This document shows positions 1-5,542 of a stretch of DNA of 5,640 nucleotides, piece by piece. Position 1 is the stretch's first letter. Each line of letters starts with the position of its first letter. Position numbers and translations under genes: made by a program. A model generated the notes under the pieces. That model had not been told where the DNA came from, made no database searches, and saw nothing but the letters and a program-made list of their open reading frames with translations. This DNA comes from JAXHUA01 sp034189695 (GTDB lineage Bacteria > Chloroflexota > Dehalococcoidia > E44-bin15), in NCBI GenBank assembly GCA_034189695.1, contig JAXHUA010000183.1:1-5640 (forward strand). Reading direction: 5' to 3'.

Positions 1-300
1 GAGGTACTCGATGCCTCCGTCCGGGTTGGAGAACTCCACCCTCCACACCGTTACCGTCTCGGTCGACCCGTTGAACAGCTCGAAGCCAAGCTTGTGGACG
101 CGGTCGCCCACGGTGATGACCGCCTGGAACGAAGCGGGGAAGACCTCCCCGGTCGAAGGTAGCGCCGTTGAGGTCGGTGTGGGCGTCGGCTGCGGCGTGG
201 GTGTGGGGCGCGGGTCAAAGCCGCCGGTGGCGGCTATGGTGGCGACCGCAGCCATGGCGACCACGACGACGATGAGCGATATGGCGACGGACCTCCTGAT
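1..300 (-). CDS. Membrane-anchored or secreted Thr-Pro-linker protein, N-terminal part (cut by window edge)
   Basis: The minus-strand frame is open from position 300 to the window edge, giving 100 residues of an incomplete protein. It begins with a basic N-region (R2, R3) and a hydrophobic stretch at about residues 5-24, which fits a signal anchor or signal peptide. A Thr-Pro repeat linker follows at about 31-43. From about 52 on comes a beta-rich start of an extracytoplasmic domain containing VITVGDRVHKLGFELFNG. The C-terminus lies beyond the window. The start is unusual. An in-frame TAG lies at 306-304, a clean GGAGG Shine-Dalgarno lies at 311-307, and the codon six bases after it is ATC (300-298). 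The next in-frame GTG (264-262) or ATG (255-253) would delete the charged N-region and about half of the hydrophobic segment. I therefore infer initiation at ATC or a G-to-C change in a former ATG. The architecture matches the gene at 4002-3403, but the visible domains do not look alike. No family is assigned. Confidence 0.72.
   Translation of the reverse strand, partial: MRRSVAISLIVVVVAMAAVATIAATGGFDPRPTPTPQPTPTPTSTALPSTGEVFPASFQAVITVGDRVHKLGFELFNGSTETVTVWRVEFSNPDGGIEYL
172..210 (-). repeat. Thr-Pro codon repeat (linker-coding low-complexity DNA)
   Basis: This stretch of alternating ACC/ACG/ACA and CCG/CCC codons encodes residues 31-43 of the left-edge protein. The plus strand reads as a GT/GC-rich run of gtgggcgtcgg-type units. 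A second run of the same kind lies at 3844-3888 inside another gene. The resemblance comes from the shared Thr-Pro amino-acid pattern and need not reflect a recent duplication. Confidence 0.7.
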
Positions 301-311
301 GGGCTACCTCC

Positions 312-489
312 ACAGACTCTCGCGCTGTCGTACGATACACCACCCGCTGAAGCGGGCGACACGCCAAGAACGCTACTACTCCACTCTCGACGTGTCAAGC
401 GACGCGCCCCGCGCAGGTTGCCAAGAGAGCGCTTCATGGTGCATCCTAGACGGTTGACGAGCGAAACGGCTGGAGGGGGACACGACGGA
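312..489. promoter_or_regulatory. Divergent intergenic region between the left-edge gene and acetoacetyl-CoA synthetase
   Basis: This gap must hold the control sequences for two divergent genes. It contains an 8-bp palindrome TCGTACGA at 328-335 and a short perfect inverted repeat, CCCGC-TGAA-GCGGG, at 343-356. Either could be an operator or a small hairpin. I found no convincing -35/-10 pair on either strand. TACGAT at 331-336 (plus) resembles a -10 box, but nothing like a -35 lies at the right distance. A ribosome binding site for the synthetase, GAGGGGGA, lies at 473-480. Confidence 0.3.
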
Positions 490-2445
490 ATGGGCAAGCT
501 GCTGTGGGAGCCATCGGCGCAGCGCAAGGCGCAGGCCAACATCACCAGGTTCATCGAGTACGTGAACCGGCGGCACGGCACGGCGTTCCGCTCCTACCGC
601 GAGCTGCACGACTGGTCGGTCACTGATGTCGCCGGCTTCTGGGCCGCTATATGGGACTTCGCCGGGGTGAGGTGCTCCAGAGGCTATGAGCGGGTCGTCG
701 ATGACCCCACCCGTATGCCGGGGGCAGTCTGGTTCAGCGGCGCCAGGCTCAACTTCGCCGAGAACCTGCTGCGTCACCGCGATGACCAGGCCGCGTTTGT
801 GTTTCGCGGCGAGACGCAGAAGGCGGTCAGCATGAGCTACGCCGAGTTGTACGACGCGGTGGCGCGCCTGGCCAGGTCCCTGCGGGACATGGGGGTGCAG
901 CCCGGCGACCGGGTGGCGGCGTACATGCCGAACATGATCGAGACGGCGGTGGCGATGCTCGCCGCCGCCAGCATCGGGGCCGTCTGGGTGTCCTGCGCCA
1001 CCGACCTCGGGCCGGGCGCGGTCCTGGACCGCTTCGGTCAGATTGAGCCGAAGGTGCTGTTCACCGTGGACGGCTACTTCTACAAGGGCAGGACGTTCTC
1101 CACGATCCCCAACGCCGCCCAGGTCGCCGCGGGCATACCGTCGGTCGAGAGGGTTGTGGTCGTTTCGTATGCCGGTGATGGTCGGGGCGCGAGCCGCATT
1201 CCAAACGGGGTGCGCTACGACGACTTCGTATCGCCCCAGGGGGGGCTCGCCATCGATTTCGAGCAGCTGCCCTTCGACCACCCGGTGTTCATCATGTTCA
1301 GCTCAGGGACGACCGGCAAGCCGAAATGCATGGTGCAGGGGGCGGGTGGAGTCCTCATCAACCACCTCAAGGAGCTGATGCTGCACACCGACCTGAAGCG
1401 TGAAGACAGGATAATGTACATCACCACGTGTAGCTGGATGATGTGGAACTGGCTGCTCTCTTCTCTTGGGGTGGGCGCCACCGTGGTGCTGTATGACGGC
1501 AACCCGGCCTACCCCGACCCGGGAGCCATGTGGAAGCTCATCCAGGACGAGCGAATCACGGTGTTCGGCACCAGCGCCACCTACATCAACGCGCTGAGAA
1601 GCCAGGGGGTGAGACCCGGGGAGGACTACGACCTGGCGGCGCTGCGCCAGATATCGCAGACGGGCTCGCCGCTGTCGGCGGACGGGTTCGAGTACGTGTA
1701 CCGCGACATCAAAGCGGACCTGCATCTGAACTCCATCTCGGGCGGCACGGACATCAACGGCTGCTTCGCTGCGGGGGACCCCACGGGGCCGGTGTACGCC
1801 GGCGAGCTTCAGGGCCCGTGTCTGGGCATGAAGGTCAGGGCCTACGACGAGAGCGGCAATCCGGTTCTCGACCAGCAGGGCGAGCTGGTATGTGAGGCCG
1901 CGGCTCCCTCCATGCCGCTGTACTTCTGGGACGACCCGGATGGCGAGAGGTACCGCGAGGCCTACTTCACCGTCTACCCGGGCGTGTGGCGTCACGGTGA
2001 CTACATCGTGGAGCACTCCGACACCGGCGGGCTTACCTTCTTCGGCCGCTCGGACTCGGTCCTGAAGCCATCGGGCGTGCGCATCGGAACGGCGGAGATA
2101 TACAACCAGATGGAGAGGCTGGAGGAAGTCGCGGACAGCATAGCCATCGGCCAGAGCTGGCAGGGGGACCAGCGCATCGTGCTGTTCGTCGTGCTCAAGG
2201 AAGGATACGAGCTGACCGCCGAGTTGGAGGACAGGATCAGAAGGACCCTTCGTGACAACGCATCGCACCGGCACGTGCCGGCCAAGGTGGTGCAGGTGCG
2301 GGACATACCCTACACGCTCAACATGAAGAAGATGGAGAGCGCGGTCACCAACATCATCCACGGCAGGCCCGTGGTGAACCGTGAGGCGCTGATGAACCCG
2401 GAGTGCCTCGACTGCTACGAAGGGCTCGACGAGCTACAGACGTGA
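490..2445 (+). CDS. aacS: Acetoacetyl-CoA synthetase (acetoacetate-CoA ligase)
   Basis: This cytoplasmic ANL-superfamily enzyme activates acetoacetate with ATP and CoA to acetoacetyl-CoA, AMP and PPi, feeding ketone bodies into thiolase, lipid or polymer pathways. The protein has 651 residues, the usual length for the family. An acetyl-CoA-synthetase-type N-terminal segment (about 36-95, with LNFAENLL at 87-94) leads into the AMP-binding domain. The phosphate-binding loop is SSGTTGKPK at 271-279, the SGGTDI motif characteristic of this subfamily is around 417-422, and the ATP-ribose Asp lies in WRHGD at 500-504. The hinge is GRSDSVLKPSG (519-529), followed by the CoA-side RIGTAE. The C-terminal IPYTLNMKK places the predicted catalytic Lys at 613. 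The residue before that Lys is Met, where Gly is usual. I chose ATG 490 because GAGGGGGA lies nine bases upstream and MGKLLWEPS matches the normal family N-terminus. In-frame TTG 418 and ATG 436 lack that match. It probably forms an operon with the DUF1684 gene downstream. Confidence 0.95.
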   Translation: MGKLLWEPSAQRKAQANITRFIEYVNRRHGTAFRSYRELHDWSVTDVAGFWAAIWDFAGVRCSRGYERVVDDPTRMPGAVWFSGARLNFAENLLRHRDDQAAFVFRGETQKAVSMSYAELYDAVARLARSLRDMGVQPGDRVAAYMPNMIETAVAMLAAASIGAVWVSCATDLGPGAVLDRFGQIEPKVLFTVDGYFYKGRTFSTIPNAAQVAAGIPSVERVVVVSYAGDGRGASRIPNGVRYDDFVSPQGGLAIDFEQLPFDHPVFIMFSSGTTGKPKCMVQGAGGVLINHLKELMLHTDLKREDRIMYITTCSWMMWNWLLSSLGVGATVVLYDGNPAYPDPGAMWKLIQDERITVFGTSATYINALRSQGVRPGEDYDLAALRQISQTGSPLSADGFEYVYRDIKADLHLNSISGGTDINGCFAAGDPTGPVYAGELQGPCLGMKVRAYDESGNPVLDQQGELVCEAAAPSMPLYFWDDPDGERYREAYFTVYPGVWRHGDYIVEHSDTGGLTFFGRSDSVLKPSGVRIGTAEIYNQMERLEEVADSIAIGQSWQGDQRIVLFVVLKEGYELTAELEDRIRRTLRDNASHRHVPAKVVQVRDIPYTLNMKKMESAVTNIIHGRPVVNREALMNPECLDCYEGLDELQT

Positions 2446-2487
2446 CAAAGGCCAGCGGGCCGCGGCCCGCCAAGAAGGCACTGGCAA

Positions 2488-2495
2488 GGGAGGAG
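2488..2495 (+). promoter_or_regulatory. Ribosome binding site deciding the DUF1684 start
   Basis: The purine-rich GGGAGGAG lies six bases before ATG 2502. It is a better initiation signal than anything upstream of the alternative GTG at 2442. Confidence 0.65.
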
Positions 2496-2501
2496 TTGGC
2501 C

Positions 2502-3056
2502 ATGGAGAATCCTGAATGGCGGGGACAGATTGAGCGAGAGCGCCGGGAGAAGGACGAGTTCCTCGCGCGAGATGGCGGCTCACCGCTCTCGCCGGCCGAT
2601 CGTGGCGGGTTCGCCGGGCTGGACTACTTCGCCCCAGACCCCGGGTACCGGTTCGAGCTTGAGTTGCTGGAGCACAAGCAGAAGCAGATAGTGAGGACAA
2701 CGTCATCGAAGGGTGGTGAACAGGAGTTCCTGCGCTGGGGCGAGTTCCGTTTTGGGATAGACGGCGCCGAGTACGTCCTCCAGGCGTACAAGGAGGCGCC
2801 GTTCGACAGCGGGGTGTTCATCCTGTTCAGGGACGCCACATGCGGAAAGGAGACCTACGGCGCCGGCCGCTATCTCGACCTGGAGGCGAAGAGGGACCGC
2901 ACAACCGATGGCCGGTGGCTTGTCGATTTCAACCGGGCGTACAACCCATGGTGCGCCTACAGCGATGACTATGCCTGTCCCATGGTGCCTGGGGAGAACT
3001 GGCTTGACGTGTCGATAGCCGCGGGGGAGAGGTATCCGTACCGGTCGTCGGGATAG
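2502..3056 (+). CDS. DUF1684 domain protein
   Basis: This is a 184-residue soluble protein with no signal peptide or membrane segment. The C-terminal half carries the hallmarks of DUF1684: FILFRDATCGKETYGAGRYLDL ends near residue 127, and FNRAYNPWCAYSDDYACP runs over 143-160, followed by an ENWLDVSIAAGE stretch. The paired Cys (151, 159) and invariant Asn/Arg/Tyr residues suggest a binding or catalytic site, but the family's biochemical role is not established to my knowledge. ATG 2502 is chosen because GGGAGGAG (2488-2495) sits directly upstream at ideal spacing and the protein then starts at the family's usual Trp-containing N-terminus. An in-frame GTG at 2442 overlaps the stop codon of the preceding synthetase gene (GTGA) and would add 20 residues, so it is a credible alternative. 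Close spacing on the same strand suggests co-transcription with acetoacetyl-CoA synthetase. Its 3' end faces the next gene, 21 bases away. Confidence 0.88.
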   Translation: MENPEWRGQIERERREKDEFLARDGGSPLSPADRGGFAGLDYFAPDPGYRFELELLEHKQKQIVRTTSSKGGEQEFLRWGEFRFGIDGAEYVLQAYKEAPFDSGVFILFRDATCGKETYGAGRYLDLEAKRDRTTDGRWLVDFNRAYNPWCAYSDDYACPMVPGENWLDVSIAAGERYPYRSSG

Positions 3057-3077
3057 AGAGCGGCGGCATCGCGGCGG

Positions 3078-3308
3078 CTACTTCCTCCTCGCCGCCCCTG
3101 AACAGGTGAAGGAGCGCTGCTTCAGCTTGACCCACTTCCCTTCGTCGATGCCGATGACATTGCCGCACGGGCATTTGACATAAGGGCCGTCGCGCACGCT
3201 GTAGTCGGTGACGATGCGCCCTTTCCAGCAGTGCAGCAGCCGTCCCTTTCCCACCTTCTCGTAGCGAAAGACCCTGGCGCTGCATCTGGCGCATCGCACG
3301 GTGATCAT
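3078..3308 (-). CDS. Small Cys-containing (putative zinc-binding) protein, conserved hypothetical
   Basis: This is a 76-residue basic protein without signal peptide or membrane segment. Cysteines occur as C6-x2-C9 near the N-terminus and C46-x-C48 in VKCPCGNVIG, with two more at C27 and C69. The C-x2-C plus C-x-C arrangement suggests a small zinc ribbon that could bind nucleic acid or a protein partner, but the metal and function are inferred. The central GKGRLLHCWKGRIVTDYSVRDG and the IGIDEGKWVKLKQ stretch look like conserved blocks, and I have the impression of similar small proteins in Dehalococcoidia, which I cannot verify here. ATG 3308 is preferred over in-frame TTG 3335 because MITVRCARC puts the Cys pair at the expected N-terminal position. 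The AGGGG ten bases upstream is only a weak ribosome binding site. It lies downstream of the Thr-Pro-linker gene on the same strand, across a 94-base gap with an inverted repeat, and converges with the DUF1684 gene. Confidence 0.78.
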   Translation of the reverse strand: MITVRCARCSARVFRYEKVGKGRLLHCWKGRIVTDYSVRDGPYVKCPCGNVIGIDEGKWVKLKQRSFTCSGAARRK

Positions 3309-3339
3309 GAATGTGAGACCCCTGGAGGATTCCAAGCTC

Positions 3340-3374
3340 GCCTGCGGAGCGCGACGCCGTCGGATGGCGCAGGC
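3340..3374. repeat. Inverted repeat (hairpin) between two minus-strand genes
   Basis: GCCTGCG at 3340-3346 and CGCAGGC at 3368-3374 form a perfect 7-bp inverted repeat. The 21-base loop itself contains CGAC/GTCG (3352-3355 and 3359-3362), so a stacked double hairpin is possible. It sits about 30 bases after the stop of the Thr-Pro-linker gene and about 30 bases before the start of the small Cys-containing gene. No T-tract follows on the minus strand, so it is not a classic terminator. It may be an RNA-stabilising or attenuating stem. Confidence 0.4.
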
Positions 3375-3402
3375 CCGGGGGCGAATGCTGCTGGTGGCCG
3401 GT

Positions 3403-4002
3403 CTACGGGGTGAAACTCCCCAGCATTGTGTCGAAGACCAGGTCGTAGGAGCTCCAGCACTCCTCTGAGCATTCTCCGGAAACGAGCCAGGCCGTGGAGC
3501 CCTCGACCACCAGGAGTTGCAGGACCGTTACCGTCACGTCGTCCCTGGTCAGTTGGCACTGGTGGCTCATCGCCGGCAGGCCAAAGAGCATCAGTTCCTC
3601 ATCCGATACGTGCGTGTAGCCTTCCAGAGTTGAGAGATACTCCTGCTGCTGTGCCAGGAGGACCTGGACGCTCACCGCGTAGGGCAACTCCTGCCGCCCG
3701 ACGGTGAAGGTGGAGCCGCACTGCGGGTCCCCTCCAAAGGCGACGAGAACGCCCTCCACGTACGACTCCTCCGGTATCTGCTCCCAGTCATTTGGGTAGA
3801 GAAACGAGAAGCCGTTGTCGTCATCGGCGTAGACCAGGAACCCCGGGATCGGTGTGGGTGTGGACCGCGGCGTCGGCGTGGGCGTGCTCTGGGGATTCGT
3901 GGTCTGGCCTGGGCGGGCCCTTATACCGGACAGACTGAAGACGACGCTGGCCACCAGTGCGAACGCCAGAATCACGAACACCACTCGGCTGGCTCTCTTC
4001 AT
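3403..4002 (-). CDS. Membrane-anchored Thr-Pro-linker protein with a PsbP/Mog1-like extracytoplasmic domain
   Basis: The protein has 199 residues. MKRASR is a basic N-region followed by a hydrophobic segment at about 7-25, which acts as a signal anchor or cleavable signal. No lipobox Cys is visible. A Thr-Pro repeat linker spans about 39-53. The domain after it opens with GFSFLYPNDWEQIP (64-77) and closes with an amphipathic segment and a final SFTP, a pattern typical of PsbP/Mog1-fold (DUF1795-like) exported proteins. That assignment rests on pattern alone. Four cysteines at 95, 149, 178 and 182 could form disulfides outside the membrane. The role is unknown. ATG 4002 is preceded by GGAGG at a five-base gap, whereas the in-frame GTG at 4014 would overlap that site, so the ATG is the start. 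A candidate promoter lies at 4074-4102, making this gene separable from msrB upstream. The small Cys-containing gene lies 94 bases downstream. Confidence 0.82.
   Translation of the reverse strand: MKRASRVVFVILAFALVASVVFSLSGIRARPGQTTNPQSTPTPTPRSTPTPIPGFLVYADDDNGFSFLYPNDWEQIPEESYVEGVLVAFGGDPQCGSTFTVGRQELPYAVSVQVLLAQQQEYLSTLEGYTHVSDEELMLFGLPAMSHQCQLTRDDVTVTVLQLLVVEGSTAWLVSGECSEECWSSYDLVFDTMLGSFTP
3844..3888 (-). repeat. Thr-Pro codon repeat (linker-coding low-complexity DNA)
   Basis: This encodes residues 39-53 of the anchored protein, two Thr-Pro runs separated by Arg-Ser. Composition and unit structure resemble the run at 172-210, so the two sites share short identical GTGGG/CGTCGG-type words in the same orientation. 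Confidence 0.65.
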
Positions 4003-4073
4003 CGGAACCTCCACGATGAGCAGGCGAACGGCCCGGGACGCTGATACGCGGGCCTCGTGCCTGGTCGCCCGCT

Positions 4074-4102
4074 ATTCTAGCACAGGGGGACTGTCGTGTG
4101 CA
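4074..4102 (-). promoter_or_regulatory. Candidate sigma-70-type promoter for the Thr-Pro-linker protein
   Basis: On the minus strand, TGCACA (4102-4097) and TAGAAT (4079-4074) are separated by exactly 17 bp. TAGAAT matches the -10 consensus at five of six positions and TGCACA matches the -35 at four of six. The predicted transcript would start near 4067, giving a leader of about 65 bases before ATG 4002. The only A/T-rich spot in this gap coincides with the -10 box. Confidence 0.45.
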
Positions 4103-4129
4103 TCTCGTCTCGCGCCACACGTGCCGCGT

Positions 4130-4531
4130 TCACGCCGCGTTCTTGGGCGCGAAGCTCAGTGCCACTGAGTTCATGCAGTAGCGGAGGCCCGTCGGCGGCG
4201 GGCCATCGTCGAACACGTGCCCCAGGTGGGCGTCGCATCTGGCGCACAGCACCTCCGTTCTGACCATGCCGTGGCCCTCATCCACAGCAGTGGTGACGCT
4301 GGCGTCGGAGATGGGGGCCGAGAAGCTGGGCCAGCCGGTTCCGGAGTCGAACTTCGAGTCGGAACTGAAGAGGTCGTTTCCGCAGCACACGCACTGGTAG
4401 ACGCCCTCTCCCTTGAAGTCGTGGTAGCGCCCGGTGAAGGGGGCTTCAGTCCCCTTCCTCCGCGTCACCTCGTACTGTTGCGGCGTCAGAATTCGGCGCC
4501 ACTCCTCATCGCTCTTGACTACCTTGTCCAC
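4130..4531 (-). CDS. msrB: Peptide methionine-(R)-S-oxide reductase MsrB
   Basis: This enzyme reduces the R-epimer of methionine sulfoxide in oxidised proteins, normally recycled by thioredoxin. At 133 residues it is a full-length single-domain MsrB with no signal peptide, so it is cytoplasmic. SelR-family hallmarks are all present: the structural zinc Cys pairs C47/C50 and C96/C99, SGTGWPSF at 63-70, HLGHVFDDGPPPTG at 102-115, and the catalytic Cys119 in RYCMNS. The position often used by a resolving Cys (SGCGWPSF in many members) is Thr65 here, so recycling probably uses direct reduction of the sulfenic acid or another Cys. C49, next to the zinc ligand C50, is an extra Cys. The start is GTG 4531, because AGGAGG lies six bases upstream and the alternatives would truncate the conserved N-terminal helix. 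It follows the methyltransferase gene by 40 bases on the same strand and likely shares its transcript. Confidence 0.96.
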   Translation of the reverse strand: MDKVVKSDEEWRRILTPQQYEVTRRKGTEAPFTGRYHDFKGEGVYQCVCCGNDLFSSDSKFDSGTGWPSFSAPISDASVTTAVDEGHGMVRTEVLCARCDAHLGHVFDDGPPPTGLRYCMNSVALSFAPKNAA

Positions 4532-4538
4532 CTGCCAC

Positions 4539-4544
4539 CTCCTC
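4539..4544 (-). promoter_or_regulatory. Ribosome binding site of msrB (GTG start)
   Basis: The minus strand reads AGGAGG, a strong Shine-Dalgarno sequence, followed closely by GTG 4531. It lies in the 40-base gap after the methyltransferase stop codon. It supports a GTG start, and nothing upstream in the frame is better. Confidence 0.65.
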
Positions 4545-4571
4545 GCTGGTATGTGACGCCGCCATCCCAGC

Positions 4572-5369
4572 TCATCGCTTCACGGCGATGATGGCTCGCA
4601 GCCCGGCGAAGCTGCTGAACAGCCACTTGGAGGCGGGAGAGTGCTCCAGTCGCACCACGACGGTGGCCAGCCACTTGGGCAGCACTCTGTCGACCGCCAC
4701 CAGTGCTGTGTTGCTGATACCCACGAGAAAGCCGAAATTCAATACGGAGCCGATGCTGAACTCCTCGACGATGTCGGAGTCCTCTTTGAGCCAGCCTTGA
4801 ACGAGCTTGGCCGGGAAGTAGTACTGATTGCCGCCGATGGCCAGCAGGCGGTGACGTACACCGCCGAGCCTGAGGAGCAGCCGCAGCAGGGCCGTGTCGC
4901 ACCAGAAGGCGAGGAGGAGCACTCCGTGTTGACGGAGCACCCGCGTGTATTCCGCGACGGCATACCTGGCGTCGCCCAGGGTCACGTGGTCCAGGGTCGA
5001 CAGGTCGAGAACGACATCGAAGGAGGCATCGGCGAAGGGAAGACTGCGTATGTCGCCCTGCACCACCCGGATTCCCCCGTTGTGCTCACGGGCCGCGGTG
5101 CAGGCGACCGAGGAGATATCAATGCCATGCAACCTGTAGCGGTCCCCGGCCAGTTGAGTGAGCACGTCGATGCCCGTCTCGACTCCTTCTTCCCAGACGT
5201 CCGTCTTGAGCAGGTCGATCTCGTTCGTATCTGATGCGATGAAAGCCACCGCCCGTCGCACAAGCTTCCGGTATGAGTCTGCGGTGTAGTGAGATGGCCA
5301 TCTCAGCGGCTTCGACTGATGGTACTTCGCGGCCACATCATCCCAGTTGGTGTCATCGTCAGGTGGCAT
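4572..5369 (-). CDS. Class I SAM-dependent methyltransferase (Methyltransf_11-like)
   Basis: This 265-residue cytoplasmic protein is predicted to transfer a methyl group from S-adenosylmethionine; the substrate cannot be read from the sequence. The Rossmann core is recognisable. GIDIS at 82-86 has the acidic end of strand beta-2, GDIRSLPFADASFDVVLDLSTLDH (105-128) covers motifs II and III, and a TRVLRQHGVLLLAFW segment follows. The glycine-rich motif I is not the usual GxGxG. In its place is IDLLKTDVWEEGVETG (51-66), a variant I associate with a distinct methyltransferase subgroup with an LKTD signature. The C-terminal third (after about 155) is hydrophobic-basic and family-specific. ATG 5369 is preferred to in-frame TTG 5384 because GGAAGGGA lies five bases before it. 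A near-consensus promoter at 5406-5434 precedes it, and msrB follows after 40 bases, suggesting a two-gene operon. Confidence 0.88.
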   Translation of the reverse strand: MPPDDDTNWDDVAAKYHQSKPLRWPSHYTADSYRKLVRRAVAFIASDTNEIDLLKTDVWEEGVETGIDVLTQLAGDRYRLHGIDISSVACTAAREHNGGIRVVQGDIRSLPFADASFDVVLDLSTLDHVTLGDARYAVAEYTRVLRQHGVLLLAFWCDTALLRLLLRLGGVRHRLLAIGGNQYYFPAKLVQGWLKEDSDIVEEFSIGSVLNFGFLVGISNTALVAVDRVLPKWLATVVVRLEHSPASKWLFSSFAGLRAIIAVKR

Positions 5370-5405
5370 CGGAGTCCCTTCCAACCCGGGTCAGCGCTCG
5401 TCCTC

Positions 5406-5434
5406 ATCATATGCGCGCCGCTTCCTGGCGTCAA
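5406..5434 (-). promoter_or_regulatory. Near-consensus sigma-70-type promoter for the methyltransferase-msrB operon
   Basis: On the minus strand TTGACG (5434-5429) and TATGAT (5411-5406) are separated by exactly 17 bp. Each hexamer matches five of six consensus positions. The predicted start of transcription, near 5399, gives a leader of about 30 bases before ATG 5369. This is the clearest promoter in the window. Confidence 0.7.
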
Positions 5435-5542
5435 CGCGCGCACGCGAGAGGCACGCACGGTTGGCTTCGGGTTCTCATCTCGGCCGTCGCCGGACCCCGG
5501 CAGCTTTCCGGCGGCGGCACGCGTGTTGCGTCAATAGAAAGT

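Noticed and set aside
11..457. Plus-strand open frame of 148 residues at the left edge
   Set aside because: It runs antisense through the Thr-Pro-linker gene. Its Val-Gly repeat is simply the reverse reading of the linker codons.
454..459. TTGACG upstream of the synthetase as a -35 box
   Set aside because: At 16-18 bp downstream there is only the purine-rich ribosome binding site and no -10-like hexamer, and the start codon would be too close.
418..489. Upstream TTG 418 or ATG 436 as the start of acetoacetyl-CoA synthetase
   Set aside because: The added residues are not family-like, and neither codon has a good Shine-Dalgarno sequence. ATG 490 matches the usual N-terminus.
376..2361. Long minus-strand open frames of 301 and 352 residues opposite the synthetase gene
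   Set aside because: They are antisense shadows of a clear acetoacetyl-CoA synthetase in GC-rich DNA. Their translations are Arg/His/Val/Gly-rich without motifs.
3071..3095. GCGGCG/CGCCGC inverted repeat between the convergent genes as a terminator
   Set aside because: The stem is six bases with a 13-base loop, it overlaps the end of the small Cys-protein gene, and it has no T-tract on either strand.
4641..5234. Plus-strand open frame of 197 residues
   Set aside because: It lies opposite the methyltransferase, whose motifs are clear, and it shows no domain or ribosome binding site of its own.
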